Assembly (NCBI RefSeq): GCF_003049575.1
Contig: NZ_PYWI01000011.1
Span: 87,685-151,684, forward strand
From: Lysinibacillus parviboronicapiens
GTDB lineage: Bacteria > Bacillota > Bacilli > Bacillales_A > Planococcaceae
DNA: 64,000 nucleotides
Direction of reading: 5' to 3'
The translations under genes and the position numbers were made by a program. The notes beneath the pieces are model-generated. The model searched no databases. It was not told where the DNA came from and saw only the letters and a program-made list of their open reading frames with translations. This document shows, one piece after another, positions 9,151 to 17,683 of this stretch. How positions within the stretch are numbered: the first letter of the stretch is position 1; every line of letters starts with the position of its first letter.

Positions 9151-10071
9151 ATGAATGCTATTTTGTACGACGTAAGCTTACCAATAAATTGTGTTCTGAA
9201 AGATACATATAAAATCAATGAGATCATTTCTTCAAGTAAGTTGTCAATTGTTTACAGAGGAGAAAACCTCGATTCTGGAGAGCAAGTTATCATAAAAGAG
9301 TTCTATCCAAGTGACATTGCTTTACGTGACTTAGATAATATAAGCGTGATTAATCGCCTTCCTTCTACAAAGGAAAAATTTGCAGAGTTAAAGGGGAATT
9401 TTCTACATGAGGCAGTTCTCTTGCAGCAAATCGTTCATAAAAATATTGTGAGGTACCTCGAACATTTTCAAGAAAACGGGACTATTTATATCGTGATGGA
9501 ATTCTATGAAGGGATGCTTTTACATCAATATGTAAAAAAATATCAATTGGATAATCGAAATCAGTTGTATAAAAGTATATTTCTGCCGTTAATTGATGCG
9601 TTAGATTATCTGCATAACAAAGGCATACTACATCGAGATATTAAACCCAGTAATATAATAATTGATCAAGAAGGAAGTCCGCAGATACTGGATTTTGGTT
9701 CAGCTGTATTTTATAAAGCAGCAACGGCACATAAAATTTTTACATCCCCTGGATTTTCTCCGCTTGAGCAATATTCTGACAAAACTCAGCAGGGGGTTTA
9801 CACAGATATCTATAGTTTAGCGGCAACATTTTACTATGCTCTTACTGACGTTGTACCTATGGATGTATCTCAAAGAGTAATTGAAGATGGTATAAAAAAT
9901 GTCAGACAGTATAACAAAAAAGTGAGTTTTATAATGGCACAGGCGATCATGTGGAGTCTAACAGTCAACGCAAAAAAAAGATGCTTTTCGCTAAAATTCT
10001 TGTTATTGACTATTTTATCTGAGAGTATAGTCATTAAAATAAAGTATTATTTTGACTATAATAATAAATAA
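9151..10071 (+). CDS. Serine/threonine protein kinase (Hanks type) of the injection-system island
   Basis: About 306 residues forming one eukaryotic-like kinase domain: nucleotide-loop region SIVYRGENLDSGEQ, ATP-anchoring Lys in VIIKEFYP, catalytic loop HRDIKPSNIII, metal-binding LDFGSAVF and activation segment end SPGFSPLEQYS followed by TDIYSLAATFYY. No membrane helix or PASTA domain follows, so it is probably cytosolic. The ATG at 9151 is chosen because AGAAGG precedes it; ATGs at 9100 and 9118 are possible. By analogy with the PpkA/PppA/Fha pathway of type VI secretion it may act with the FHA and PP2C proteins encoded downstream (inference). Confidence 0.85.
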   Translation: MNAILYDVSLPINCVLKDTYKINEIISSSKLSIVYRGENLDSGEQVIIKEFYPSDIALRDLDNISVINRLPSTKEKFAELKGNFLHEAVLLQQIVHKNIVRYLEHFQENGTIYIVMEFYEGMLLHQYVKKYQLDNRNQLYKSIFLPLIDALDYLHNKGILHRDIKPSNIIIDQEGSPQILDFGSAVFYKAATAHKIFTSPGFSPLEQYSDKTQQGVYTDIYSLAATFYYALTDVVPMDVSQRVIEDGIKNVRQYNKKVSFIMAQAIMWSLTVNAKKRCFSLKFLLLTILSESIVIKIKYYFDYNNK

Positions 10072-10570
10072 TTTTACAAAAATAAAGCTATGTAATCATT
10101 TTGCAATTTCATAATATTGAAAATTATAACAGCTAGTGGATGCCTATATTGTCATCTAATAGCTGTTTAATATTGTTAAATCAATGTTTCTATTACAATT
10201 TAAGTTATTTATTACCACAAAAATTAACATGGTTATTTTTTACTAATAATACATTTATGTAATTTAATTTGAAAAAAATACTATTGTAAATATTGACAAT
10301 AATTTTTCGTAATGTATAGTTACTTGTGATACATATTGTCACTAGTGTAACGCCCGATATGACTGGATCTTCAGTGAATGCCATTTTACAACTGCATAAA
10401 CATACTGTACCCTTTGTCGGATGAGGAATTCCAAGGGCTTTCTGTGCTTTTTGGTACCATTTAATTACTATAAAGTATAAAAATAGTGTTTGTTAACTGT
10501 GTATTATTGGCTAAAAAGTGTTACCACTAATGATTATGTTTTACAAATAGTTACTCGAAATTCGTTATAA
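10072..10570. other. AT-rich intergenic region before the sheath gene
   Basis: About 500 bases without a gene. It holds a hairpin at 10128-10167 (AACAGCTA / TAGCTGTT), a plausible kinase-gene terminator although no long T run follows. The remainder probably holds the promoter of the sheath gene; no convincing -35/-10 pair was singled out. Confidence 0.5.
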
Positions 10571-10608
10571 AGGAGGGATGGCTGTAGAATTTTACAGCCG
10601 AATAAATG
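10571..10608 (+). promoter_or_regulatory. Split ribosome-binding site: hairpin between Shine-Dalgarno and sheath start
   Basis: AGGAGGG at 10571-10577 is 29 bases from the ATG at 10606, too far for normal initiation. Between them is a perfect 7-bp hairpin, GGCTGTA (10580-10586), loop GAATTT, TACAGCC (10593-10599). When folded, only 9 unpaired bases separate Shine-Dalgarno and ATG, the ideal spacing. An ATG at 10578 touches the Shine-Dalgarno directly and opens only a roughly 20-codon frame. Split sites of this kind are known in phage T4 (gene 38). Structure is seen; function is inference. Confidence 0.65.
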
Positions 10609-12774
10609 GAGATTATCAATCAAACAAACAGAACAATGCTCTTTGAGGAGATTAATCCAGAAAAGCTGGACTTAATTACCCTTGTAGGAGATGTAAAAGG
10701 AATTGACAGCCTCAGTGATGAGAAAGTCAAAGAAATCAATCAATATCTTCTAGTAAAAAGCTTCGACGAATTTTTAGATAAGTTTTCTCCTACAGTCTAT
10801 TCATTCTACAATGCAGCAAATCAAAAAGTGATGTATACATTAAAAAAGCCAGAAGGCATTCAAGATGATTGTATTTCTGAAATCGCAATCGATCAAAATA
10901 ATGATTTTTTAAAGATGCTATTTACCCTCATCGATACGAAACGCAGCCAGGGCATTACCAATGTTGACTTTAAATTTGAAAATCTATTAGATATGATTTC
11001 GCCGAAAAAAGTTATGGACGATATCCGTCAAGTCAGAAAAGAAATTCATTACATGTACGGTGAATATGAAAAATTAGACGACGGTGATCCTAAAAAGCTA
11101 GATACCGGGGATAAGCTAAACCTGATGTTTGAAGTAGCAAGTCGCAACTATAACAACGTAATGGCAATGTTGCCATTAGCAATCGAAGATATTAAGACGA
11201 GACTGCTACTAGGTGCTAACCAGGAAGAAGATGAATCCGAAAAACTGCAAATTGGCACACTTACTATTGGTGAAACGGGTGAACTAAAAATTATCGAAGC
11301 ACCTCAAAATACGAATTCTGAACTGATGGTCATTGAAGAAAACAGTAACTATGGTTTAAGTACAGTGTTTGAAGAGGACTATGAATCGATTACAGAATCA
11401 CCTTCTTCCTATGTGAAAGATTTAGTAGTAAGAACCTTCTCACCATTACCAACAGTGAGAGCAGAATTTGATGTAGAAACAGAGGTACAGAACTACAATA
11501 CATACTTAGAATTCTATAAAGATGCTAAAGATGAATTTGTAAAGACTGTAAAGCCATTAGTAGAAAAATTACTTGGCGTCAAAATGTATTTTGATCAGTA
11601 TGCGACAAAAAACAAAGGGATGCAGCCCTCGTTGCTTGTAACTAATACAAAATTAGACATGCTCGTTAAAAGTAATAATATCCCAAGATTGAGTACGTAT
11701 CTAAATACAGTAAACTCGAAAAATGACTTTACTGACACGGTCTGGTATGGCATTGTGCCATCACTAGAGCTAGAAGCATCTGGAAAGATGAAAGTGAGCA
11801 GAGCACGTTTCAAAGGGAATGAGAAAGTTGCCAAGCAAGAAGGTAACACAATGGAATCCCTAACTATGCTGCTTGATACTGTAAAGGATTATAAAGTTCA
11901 AATATTCTTCAACTTTATGGCAGAAGAAGAAACAACTTTCAACGGAATAGCAACAGCAGGTATAGACCGACTTATCGATAAATGTTCTGTTCTCGTTCGA
12001 AAAGAATTCAGTGAATTTGCAATCCCTTGTCTCCCGAATTTCACAATTATTCCAAAAGATAAATCTGGAGTAGTGATTGATACAAGAATGCAGACAACTG
12101 AAAATGGGGCAAAGCTGTCTAAGGAAAAGGAAGATATTTTAAAGCTATGGATAGAGGGTGTCTATGTAGGTGCTAGCTATGTAGCCGCAGGTATTGTGTC
12201 TGCATATCAATGTCCAGAATATCTAAAAGAATCTTTCCGAAATGTCAAAAGAAGCTACCCTGGCGTTCGATTTGATATTGAAGCAGGAGATAACTCACTA
12301 AGAGCTGTTACAACGATGGCAAAAGAAATCTCAGGTTTTACCAACAATATTAAAGACGCCATTAACAGTAGAAGCTTTGGCTTTGTGTTCTCATCAGAAA
12401 ACGCTCAGCTTCAGGATAAAGACATTAAACGTATTACCGTGTATAAAGCAAGAAGCCTTGCAATGGAGGAAGACGGATTCGATTCTATTTACAAAACACA
12501 AGTTAGTACCTATATCGAACGAATTCTACGTTTCCAATCAGGTGACTTTAAACATGAAAATATTGTTCGTTTCTTTAGTAATAATCCAAGTAGCCAAAAA
12601 AGCAAGTGGCTTAATGATAAAGGCTATGTAAACTCGGTTATCCATGATGGAGACGATATCGGCTACATTATTGATGAGAAAACGAGCTTATGTCAAATAG
12701 ATTTAGTATTTAACGGCAATGTGAAGAACCTTGAAGTCATGATTACAAAAGGCACAAGTGCAGTTAAAGCTTAA
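10606..12774 (+). CDS. Probable contractile sheath protein, TssB/TssC-like fusion
   Basis: 722 residues without membrane helix or signal. Residues about 20-90 (ITLVGDVKGIDSLSDEK, then KSFDEFLDKFSPTVYSFYN) follow the pattern of TssB (VGVLGDF, then the DNFDEV-like region), and the later part is a long TssC-like mixed fold, including a region around residues 540-640 with GIVSAYQCPEYLKESF and FRNVKRSYPGVRF. The C-terminal 80 residues form a separate block. Size equals TssB plus TssC (about 165 + 500). It stands next to a tube-like gene and upstream of spike, PAAR and toxin genes, which is the strongest support. It could be a different structural protein. Its own transcript is suggested by a hairpin after the stop (12829-12852). 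Confidence 0.55.
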   Translation: MEIINQTNRTMLFEEINPEKLDLITLVGDVKGIDSLSDEKVKEINQYLLVKSFDEFLDKFSPTVYSFYNAANQKVMYTLKKPEGIQDDCISEIAIDQNNDFLKMLFTLIDTKRSQGITNVDFKFENLLDMISPKKVMDDIRQVRKEIHYMYGEYEKLDDGDPKKLDTGDKLNLMFEVASRNYNNVMAMLPLAIEDIKTRLLLGANQEEDESEKLQIGTLTIGETGELKIIEAPQNTNSELMVIEENSNYGLSTVFEEDYESITESPSSYVKDLVVRTFSPLPTVRAEFDVETEVQNYNTYLEFYKDAKDEFVKTVKPLVEKLLGVKMYFDQYATKNKGMQPSLLVTNTKLDMLVKSNNIPRLSTYLNTVNSKNDFTDTVWYGIVPSLELEASGKMKVSRARFKGNEKVAKQEGNTMESLTMLLDTVKDYKVQIFFNFMAEEETTFNGIATAGIDRLIDKCSVLVRKEFSEFAIPCLPNFTIIPKDKSGVVIDTRMQTTENGAKLSKEKEDILKLWIEGVYVGASYVAAGIVSAYQCPEYLKESFRNVKRSYPGVRFDIEAGDNSLRAVTTMAKEISGFTNNIKDAINSRSFGFVFSSENAQLQDKDIKRITVYKARSLAMEEDGFDSIYKTQVSTYIERILRFQSGDFKHENIVRFFSNNPSSQKSKWLNDKGYVNSVIHDGDDIGYIIDEKTSLCQIDLVFNGNVKNLEVMITKGTSAVKA

Positions 12775-12828
12775 GCGATTTTCACCTGCATTTTAAATTT
12801 TATCCATTGATGTATTCGTTGGATGTTT

Positions 12829-12852
12829 AAGATTTATTCATCAATAAATCTT
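12829..12852 (+). terminator. Hairpin after the sheath gene, possible weak terminator
   Basis: AAGATTTATT and AATAAATCTT pair perfectly across a CATC loop, followed by TTTA only. AT-rich with a short T run, so termination may be partial. It lies 55 bases after the sheath stop and 170 bases before the tube gene. Confidence 0.45.
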
Positions 12853-13020
12853 TTAACATAAATATATGAATCTCCTTAAACCTGTACTTGGTGAAAGATT
12901 TACATATTTCTCGATGTTTGCTTTAGCCAAACGACGAGAAATTAAGAAAGCTTGAAACATTGCAATTTCACCAAGAATAGATTAAGTGTTGATTCGAAAA
13001 AATTCTAGGAGGTAATAAGA

Positions 13021-13446
13021 ATGGGTTTTGTATTAAAAGTAGAAGGATCAGAAGCAATTGAACTAGGGTTAGAAAGTATTATGACGGTTGAGTATGAAAC
13101 AGATACGCCAGATGACTCAAACGCTCGTTCAACAGATGTTGGAGCAACTTTAAAAATTAAAGGGAAAATCCTTACTGCAACAGATGGCGATAATTCTGAT
13201 GACACGATGAAATTAGGATTATGGTCATTAGTACCTGCTGAAAAAGCTGACTGTTACCGTAAAGTAACATTAGAAGTTATCTCGGCTGATCAAGTAGTAA
13301 GAAAAATTAATTTCCCAAATGCGTTTGTTGTTGACTACACAGAAAGATACGGCGACACAGAAGGTATTGGCGAATTCTTCCTATTCATCAAACAAAAGAA
13401 AGACAAAACAGATTTAGCAAAAATCGAAGGCGGCTACGCTGTCTAA
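13021..13446 (+). CDS. Probable tail-tube protein (Hcp-like)
   Basis: 141 residues, beta-rich by eye, no signal or membrane segment. It starts with GFVLKVEGSEAIELGLES and contains alternating strands around VGATLKIKGKILTATDG and YRKVTLEVISADQVVRKI, then VVDYTERYGDTEG. This layout resembles the single-domain Hcp/phage tube fold; similar small proteins in Firmicutes are, as I recall, labelled membrane-associated protease 1 in databases without support. Excellent AGGAGGT ribosome site 8 bases before ATG and a strong terminator after the gene, as expected for a highly expressed structural subunit. The tube call is inference from size, fold impression and neighbours. Confidence 0.6.
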   Translation: MGFVLKVEGSEAIELGLESIMTVEYETDTPDDSNARSTDVGATLKIKGKILTATDGDNSDDTMKLGLWSLVPAEKADCYRKVTLEVISADQVVRKINFPNAFVVDYTERYGDTEGIGEFFLFIKQKKDKTDLAKIEGGYAV

Positions 13447-13469
13447 ATCGTAGTTTGATAGAACACACC

Positions 13470-13512
13470 AAATTATCTAAGGGACTATATAGTTCCTTAG
13501 ATAATTTTGAAT
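13470..13512 (+). terminator. Terminator after the tube gene
   Basis: AAATTATCTAAGG pairs with CCTTAGATAATTT around a small internal stem-loop, with the T-rich 3' arm serving as the run. Located 24 bases after the tube stop, it separates the two presumptive major subunits from the regulatory and baseplate genes. Confidence 0.75.
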
Positions 13513-13538
13513 AATCCTAATACTGGGGATGAAATTTA

Positions 13539-13967
13539 ATGAAAAATCATTACGAAATTCTAGGCGTTAGCAGACAAGCAACACAAGATCAAATAAAACT
13601 TGCATACAGAAAACTATCAAAAAAACATCATCCAGATGTAAGCGGTGGTAACAAGGAATCGGAAAAGATTTTTTTAGAGGTGCAAGAGGCATACAAAGTA
13701 CTGAAAGACACAGATTCGAGAGAGGCATATGACGCTCGTCTTGATGATGTGAGACAAGATGCTAGTTATTCAAATGACAATACGAATAAATCACGTCAGC
13801 AATCCAAGGTAAATAAGCAAGATTTTAATATGCATGATATTGAAAAGAACTTCGAGCATTTTTTTGGCTTTAATCCGAAAACGAAAGAAATGTCAGCACA
13901 AAATAAATCGGCAAAGAAAAATCCAATAGATACGACGGATTTATTTGAGCGCTTTTTTAATAAATAA
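13539..13967 (+). CDS. J-domain (DnaJ-like) co-chaperone
   Basis: 142 residues. Residues 1-65 are a full J domain: HYEILGVSRQATQDQIKLAY, the HPD motif in KKHHPDVSGG, and EVQEAYKVLKDTDSREAYD. The rest is a polar linker without the Gly/Phe or zinc regions of DnaJ, ending in a short FxxFF-like tail (DLFERFFNK) that resembles the DIEKNFEHFFGF stretch before it; these may be binding peptides. A J protein stimulates Hsp70 ATPases, and a large Hsp70-like protein is encoded at 19670-22315, so they are probably partners in assembling or disassembling the apparatus (inference). Confidence 0.85.
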   Translation: MKNHYEILGVSRQATQDQIKLAYRKLSKKHHPDVSGGNKESEKIFLEVQEAYKVLKDTDSREAYDARLDDVRQDASYSNDNTNKSRQQSKVNKQDFNMHDIEKNFEHFFGFNPKTKEMSAQNKSAKKNPIDTTDLFERFFNK

Positions 13968-14004
13968 CAACATATGAACAATTAGTGTGGGGGAGAGTGA
14001 TAAC

Positions 14005-14577
14005 GTGTATGACATGAAAAATTCAGCCTATGCGCAGAGTGAAAAGAAACAAATGATGTTAAGAATTATAGATATTTTAATTGTTACTATCGCTTTCTTT
14101 TTCATTTTATATGTATTCGTAATGAATCAAGATTTTCTGTTGAAAACGATTATTGGATCAATACTAGCGGTAATCATCATTGTTTATGGCTCCATTATGT
14201 ATGAAACGAAGAAAGTTTTAAATGACATAACGGATACAGACATTCAGAAAATTGTCCTTCTCAGCGAACAAGGGAAGGAAATGAAAGAATGGTCGATAAA
14301 AGGAAAAACCTCACTACTTATAGGAAAAAGCACAACAGAACTAGAAGCTGACATCGATTTAAGTGGTACAGAATATGAATCGCTCATTAACTACGAGCAT
14401 GCTGTGTTAAATTGTGTTTCTGGCATGTGGTACATAGAGGATATTGATTCTGTTAACGGTGTAGGCATTAAGAAATCCAATAAACGGGTTAAAAATAGAT
14501 TAAAATATGACAATCCATCTCGCATAAATCATGGAGATATTATATACATAGCAAATACACGTATTTTAGTGAAATAA
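14005..14577 (+). CDS. Membrane-anchored FHA-domain protein
   Basis: About 190 residues. Two membrane helices (roughly residues 20-42 and 46-66) precede a C-terminal FHA domain: SLLIGKSTTELEADIDLSG, then NYEHAVLNCVSGMWYIEDI and DSVNGVGIKK. The family pattern is GR/K-S, S-x-x-H and N-G; here NYEHA replaces the SRxHA form, so the phosphothreonine-contacting Arg appears missing. The GTG at 14005 is chosen for its GGGGGAGAG site; a GTG at 13987 and an ATG at 14014 are alternatives. Probably a phosphothreonine reader anchoring the regulatory circuit at the membrane (inference). Confidence 0.8.
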   Translation: MYDMKNSAYAQSEKKQMMLRIIDILIVTIAFFFILYVFVMNQDFLLKTIIGSILAVIIIVYGSIMYETKKVLNDITDTDIQKIVLLSEQGKEMKEWSIKGKTSLLIGKSTTELEADIDLSGTEYESLINYEHAVLNCVSGMWYIEDIDSVNGVGIKKSNKRVKNRLKYDNPSRINHGDIIYIANTRILVK

Positions 14578-14617
14578 AGAAAATCTAGATTCGTAACAAA
14601 GACGGGGGAAAATGAAA

Positions 14618-15145
14618 ATGAGTTTGATTAGATGTACAAATGGTCACATGTTTAGTTCAAGAAGACATAGAAATATTTGTCCGTATTGCAATGTGATGGT
14701 GGAGCAGGAACCAAAGGGTACTAGCCAACCCATCGCTGTTATGGAAGCGGATGATAAAACAATGCCCTATCTTGGAGAAATGGATGGTATTGACCCTGTT
14801 ACAGGTTGGTTAGTTTGTATTGAAGGTCCTCAAATGGGAAGAGACTACCGCATTTTATCTGAAAAGAACTTTATCGGCAGAGCTGAAGATATGCATATTC
14901 GGATTATTGGAGATAATTCCATTTCTAAACGTAATCATGCTGTTATTGTCTATGATCCTAAAAAAAGAAATTTCTATCTCCTGCCCGGCGACGCATCAGG
15001 ATTAGCCTATCTCAATAATGAAGCAGTCTATACGCCCACAGAGCTAGCGGCATACGATGTTATCCAATTAGGTAGAAGTATGTTTCTGTTTATTCCTTTA
15101 TGTGGTGTTCACTTTGAATGGGAAAACAACCAGAGTGAGGGATGA
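14618..15145 (+). CDS. Soluble FHA-domain protein with N-terminal zinc ribbon
   Basis: About 175 residues. The N-terminus has a Cys/His cluster (RCTNGHMF and NICPYC) typical of a small zinc ribbon; residues about 65-170 form an FHA domain: FIGRAEDMHIRI, SISKRNHAVIVYDPKKRNFY and the loop GLAYLNNEAVYTP. GR, S-x-R-N-H and the N-region are well kept, so phosphothreonine binding is likely. Two ATGs (14612 and 14618) follow GGGGGAAA; the second has the better 9-base spacing. Comparable Fha proteins are substrates and readers of the kinase in type VI secretion. Confidence 0.85.
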   Translation: MSLIRCTNGHMFSSRRHRNICPYCNVMVEQEPKGTSQPIAVMEADDKTMPYLGEMDGIDPVTGWLVCIEGPQMGRDYRILSEKNFIGRAEDMHIRIIGDNSISKRNHAVIVYDPKKRNFYLLPGDASGLAYLNNEAVYTPTELAAYDVIQLGRSMFLFIPLCGVHFEWENNQSEG

Positions 15146-15151
15146 TGACAA

Positions 15152-15994
15152 ATGGAACAGAAGTTACTGCCATACATAGTTGTACTTGGATTTCTCATTG
15201 TACTCATAGGTTTGCTAATCATTAGAAATATTATTGTGAAAAAAGTTGAAACGCGAAAGATTGAAATCGGCAATGGTCAGACAGTTGGTAGACGTGACGA
15301 GCAGGATGATTATTTTTCTACAGCTGAAACGAATATTGGAACAATGGCTGTACTTGCAGATGGGATAAGTGGTTTGGCTAACGGTCGAATGGCAAGTACG
15401 ATTGCTGTCACGACATTTATTCAAGAGTTTATGAAGCTTACTAGTCTAGGAAATATCCAATCCTTCTTTAAGGAAACTGCGATGGCCAGTAATCAGATGA
15501 TTGTACAAAATCTAAATGGTTCTAATGGGGGCACTACACTCGTGGCTGCAGTTATTGATGAACATGGATTTCTACATTGGGGAGCCGTCGGAGATAGTGT
15601 GATTTCAATCTTTCGAAACGGAGAATTTATAGCGATTAATCAAAAGCATATTTTTGAATCTGTATTAAAAGAGCGTTATATCTCTGGGGAAATCTCGCAG
15701 CTAGAGGTGCAAGAGAATCCATTAAAAAAAAGGCTTATTAATTATTTAGGGTATGAAGGATTTAAAAATATAGATACTGGAAAAAGTCCAATTAAGCTTC
15801 ATAGAGGAGATAAGGTATGTCTATTTAGTGATGGCATCTATGATACCTTAACAGAGGTTGAAATGGAAAAAATTCTTTCCCAACAGGCTCCACCCTATGA
15901 TTTAGCTCAAAATATGATAAAAGCTGTTGAACAAAAGCGCTTAAAAAATCAAGACAATGCCACCATCGTCATTCTAGAAACAACATGGACATAA
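15152..15994 (+). CDS. Membrane-anchored PP2C-family protein phosphatase
   Basis: 280 residues: an N-terminal membrane helix (about 8-27) followed by a PP2C domain. Metal-binding motifs are complete: RRDEQDDYF, VLADGISGLANG, the SNGGTTLVAAVI and WGAVGDSVISIF strands, LFSDGIYDTLT and the terminal KNQDNATIVIL. It should remove phosphates put on by the kinase at 9151-10071. It starts 6 bases after the FHA gene, with AGAGTGAGGGATGATG as ribosome site, so the two are co-translated. Confidence 0.9.
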   Translation: MEQKLLPYIVVLGFLIVLIGLLIIRNIIVKKVETRKIEIGNGQTVGRRDEQDDYFSTAETNIGTMAVLADGISGLANGRMASTIAVTTFIQEFMKLTSLGNIQSFFKETAMASNQMIVQNLNGSNGGTTLVAAVIDEHGFLHWGAVGDSVISIFRNGEFIAINQKHIFESVLKERYISGEISQLEVQENPLKKRLINYLGYEGFKNIDTGKSPIKLHRGDKVCLFSDGIYDTLTEVEMEKILSQQAPPYDLAQNMIKAVEQKRLKNQDNATIVILETTWT

Positions 15995-16044
15995 TGCTGA
16001 TTTATGCGTGATTATTATTGGCTCAGTAAATAAGGAGGATAATC

Positions 16045-17682
16045 ATGAGAAAGGAAAATAGCGATTTCAAAACAAGCTTTCTATCAGAAGCGGGCTCGTT
16101 TATGCAGAATAAGGACTATTTTGCCTATGCAGAGCTAGACGATTTTGCCTGCTGGGTGGCTGTAAAAGGACTAGATGCTGATCAGGAAATCAATAGTGCA
16201 GAGTTAGCGGCAAAGGGTATCCTTGAGAAATTTATGGAAAAACCATCAATGTCTAAAAGGAGCATTAAAAAATATATAAAAAATGCGCAAAACTTACTAC
16301 AAGCGCAAAGCTTAAGAGTAAGACTGAAAGCAAGCATCGTCGTCGTTGTATCAGATTATTCCAAAATGATTTGTGCAGTGGCAGGGAATACAAGACTCTA
16401 TCATTTTCGAAATGGCCTATTGACCTATAAAAGCAGTGATCAAAGTCTAGCACAAGAGCTAGTGAATGACAGGAACAGTTCATTCGATATTAGCCAACAT
16501 GATGAACGAACGAATCTGTTAAATTATCTTGGAAAGCCGAATAGCTTTCAACCTTTCGTTTCGAATAAGATCAAGCTAATGGATGGCGACGTATTGCTAC
16601 TTTGCACATCGGGATTATGGGAAGAAGTTAGTGAAATTGAGATGGCAGACGCATTAGAGGGCGCCAAGGAACCCGAGCAATATACAGATCTATTGGAGGA
16701 AGTACTTTTAAGTAGGCAAAAAAAAGTCGTCAATAACTACACAATAGCATCTATTTTCGCTAATAAGATTTATCAGGAAACAAACAAGAAAAAAATGAAA
16801 TACATTAAGATGATTGTAGCTGCCCTCATCGTAGCATTAATTGTTGGAGGAAGTACGATCTTTTATCAAGCAAAACAAGCAAAAAAATTAGCAGAATTGA
16901 CAGTAGAGATGAAGGAGCATGAAAAGACCGGTAACGTTAATTTTCAGGATGGAAATTATGCGGATGCTTTACTGGAATATAGCGAAGGCCGAAATGCCGC
17001 CAAGAAATTGAAAGATCCTATACATAGAAATTTACTAGCTAGAAAGTTAAGAGTGACGCAGCTGATTATTAATGGCGATAAGGCAGCTGAGGCAGGGGAA
17101 TTTACTGACGCAATGGCGCATTATGAGAAGGCCAAAAAGGAAGGCAAGCTTATTAAAAGCTTCGGCAAAGAGGTTATTGAACAAAGAATTACCAATATGG
17201 ATTCCATTGTTCAAATTGTTGAGGGCATAAAGGATGGCGATTTTAGATTTGAGGCAGAGGACTATAATGGCGCACTAGAAACCTATCAAAAAGCACGAAA
17301 GAAGGCACTTGCGATATCCTTTACTGGTGAACCTCAAATAAAGGTAAAGATTGAAGAAACAGAAGAAAAAATAGCGGAATTGAAGAAGGCACAGAAGGAA
17401 TTGAAAGCGGAAGGATTAGAAAAAAACGGCGATCAAAGCTATGCACGACAACAATACTTGCAGGCAATCGAATCCTATACACTTGCGCAAGAAATCTATC
17501 AGGAGACAGATTTACTCGCGAAGGTTTTAGGTCTCGAACGTAAAATCATGAATGCCAATGACAAGTTAAATCCGGTTCCTCAAGCACAAACAGCTGATAC
17601 AGCAGCGAGTGGAGCGGAACCGCCAATGGATGAGGCGACAGCGGCCGATCAGCATTCAGATACTGAGAAAGAAGGAAAGTAA
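16045..17682 (+). CDS. PP2C-like domain, membrane helix and TPR-like repeats, probable signalling scaffold
   Basis: 545 residues in three parts. Residues 1-240 have the PP2C fold pattern (ASIVVVVSDYSKMICAVAGN, LLLCTSGLWEEVSE) but the canonical DG and DN metal motifs are replaced (WVAVKGLDAD; NNYTIASIF), so it may be an inactive sensor. A helix follows at about 253-272 (MIVAALIVALIVGGSTIF). From 285 to 500 come four TPR-like helical pairs, each with the pattern GD..F..GDY..AL..Y..A, such as DGNYADALLEYSEG and AEDYNGALETYQKARK. The C-terminal 45 residues are low-complexity. The repeats would face the opposite side of the membrane from the N-terminal domain. Good AAGGAGG site. Confidence 0.75.
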   Translation: MRKENSDFKTSFLSEAGSFMQNKDYFAYAELDDFACWVAVKGLDADQEINSAELAAKGILEKFMEKPSMSKRSIKKYIKNAQNLLQAQSLRVRLKASIVVVVSDYSKMICAVAGNTRLYHFRNGLLTYKSSDQSLAQELVNDRNSSFDISQHDERTNLLNYLGKPNSFQPFVSNKIKLMDGDVLLLCTSGLWEEVSEIEMADALEGAKEPEQYTDLLEEVLLSRQKKVVNNYTIASIFANKIYQETNKKKMKYIKMIVAALIVALIVGGSTIFYQAKQAKKLAELTVEMKEHEKTGNVNFQDGNYADALLEYSEGRNAAKKLKDPIHRNLLARKLRVTQLIINGDKAAEAGEFTDAMAHYEKAKKEGKLIKSFGKEVIEQRITNMDSIVQIVEGIKDGDFRFEAEDYNGALETYQKARKKALAISFTGEPQIKVKIEETEEKIAELKKAQKELKAEGLEKNGDQSYARQQYLQAIESYTLAQEIYQETDLLAKVLGLERKIMNANDKLNPVPQAQTADTAASGAEPPMDEATAADQHSDTEKEGK

Positions 17683-17683
17683 A

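Noticed and set aside
13021..13446. Naming the 141-aa protein a membrane-associated protease
   Set aside because: I recall this label for similar proteins, but there is no protease motif or membrane segment; the neighbourhood suggests a tube subunit.
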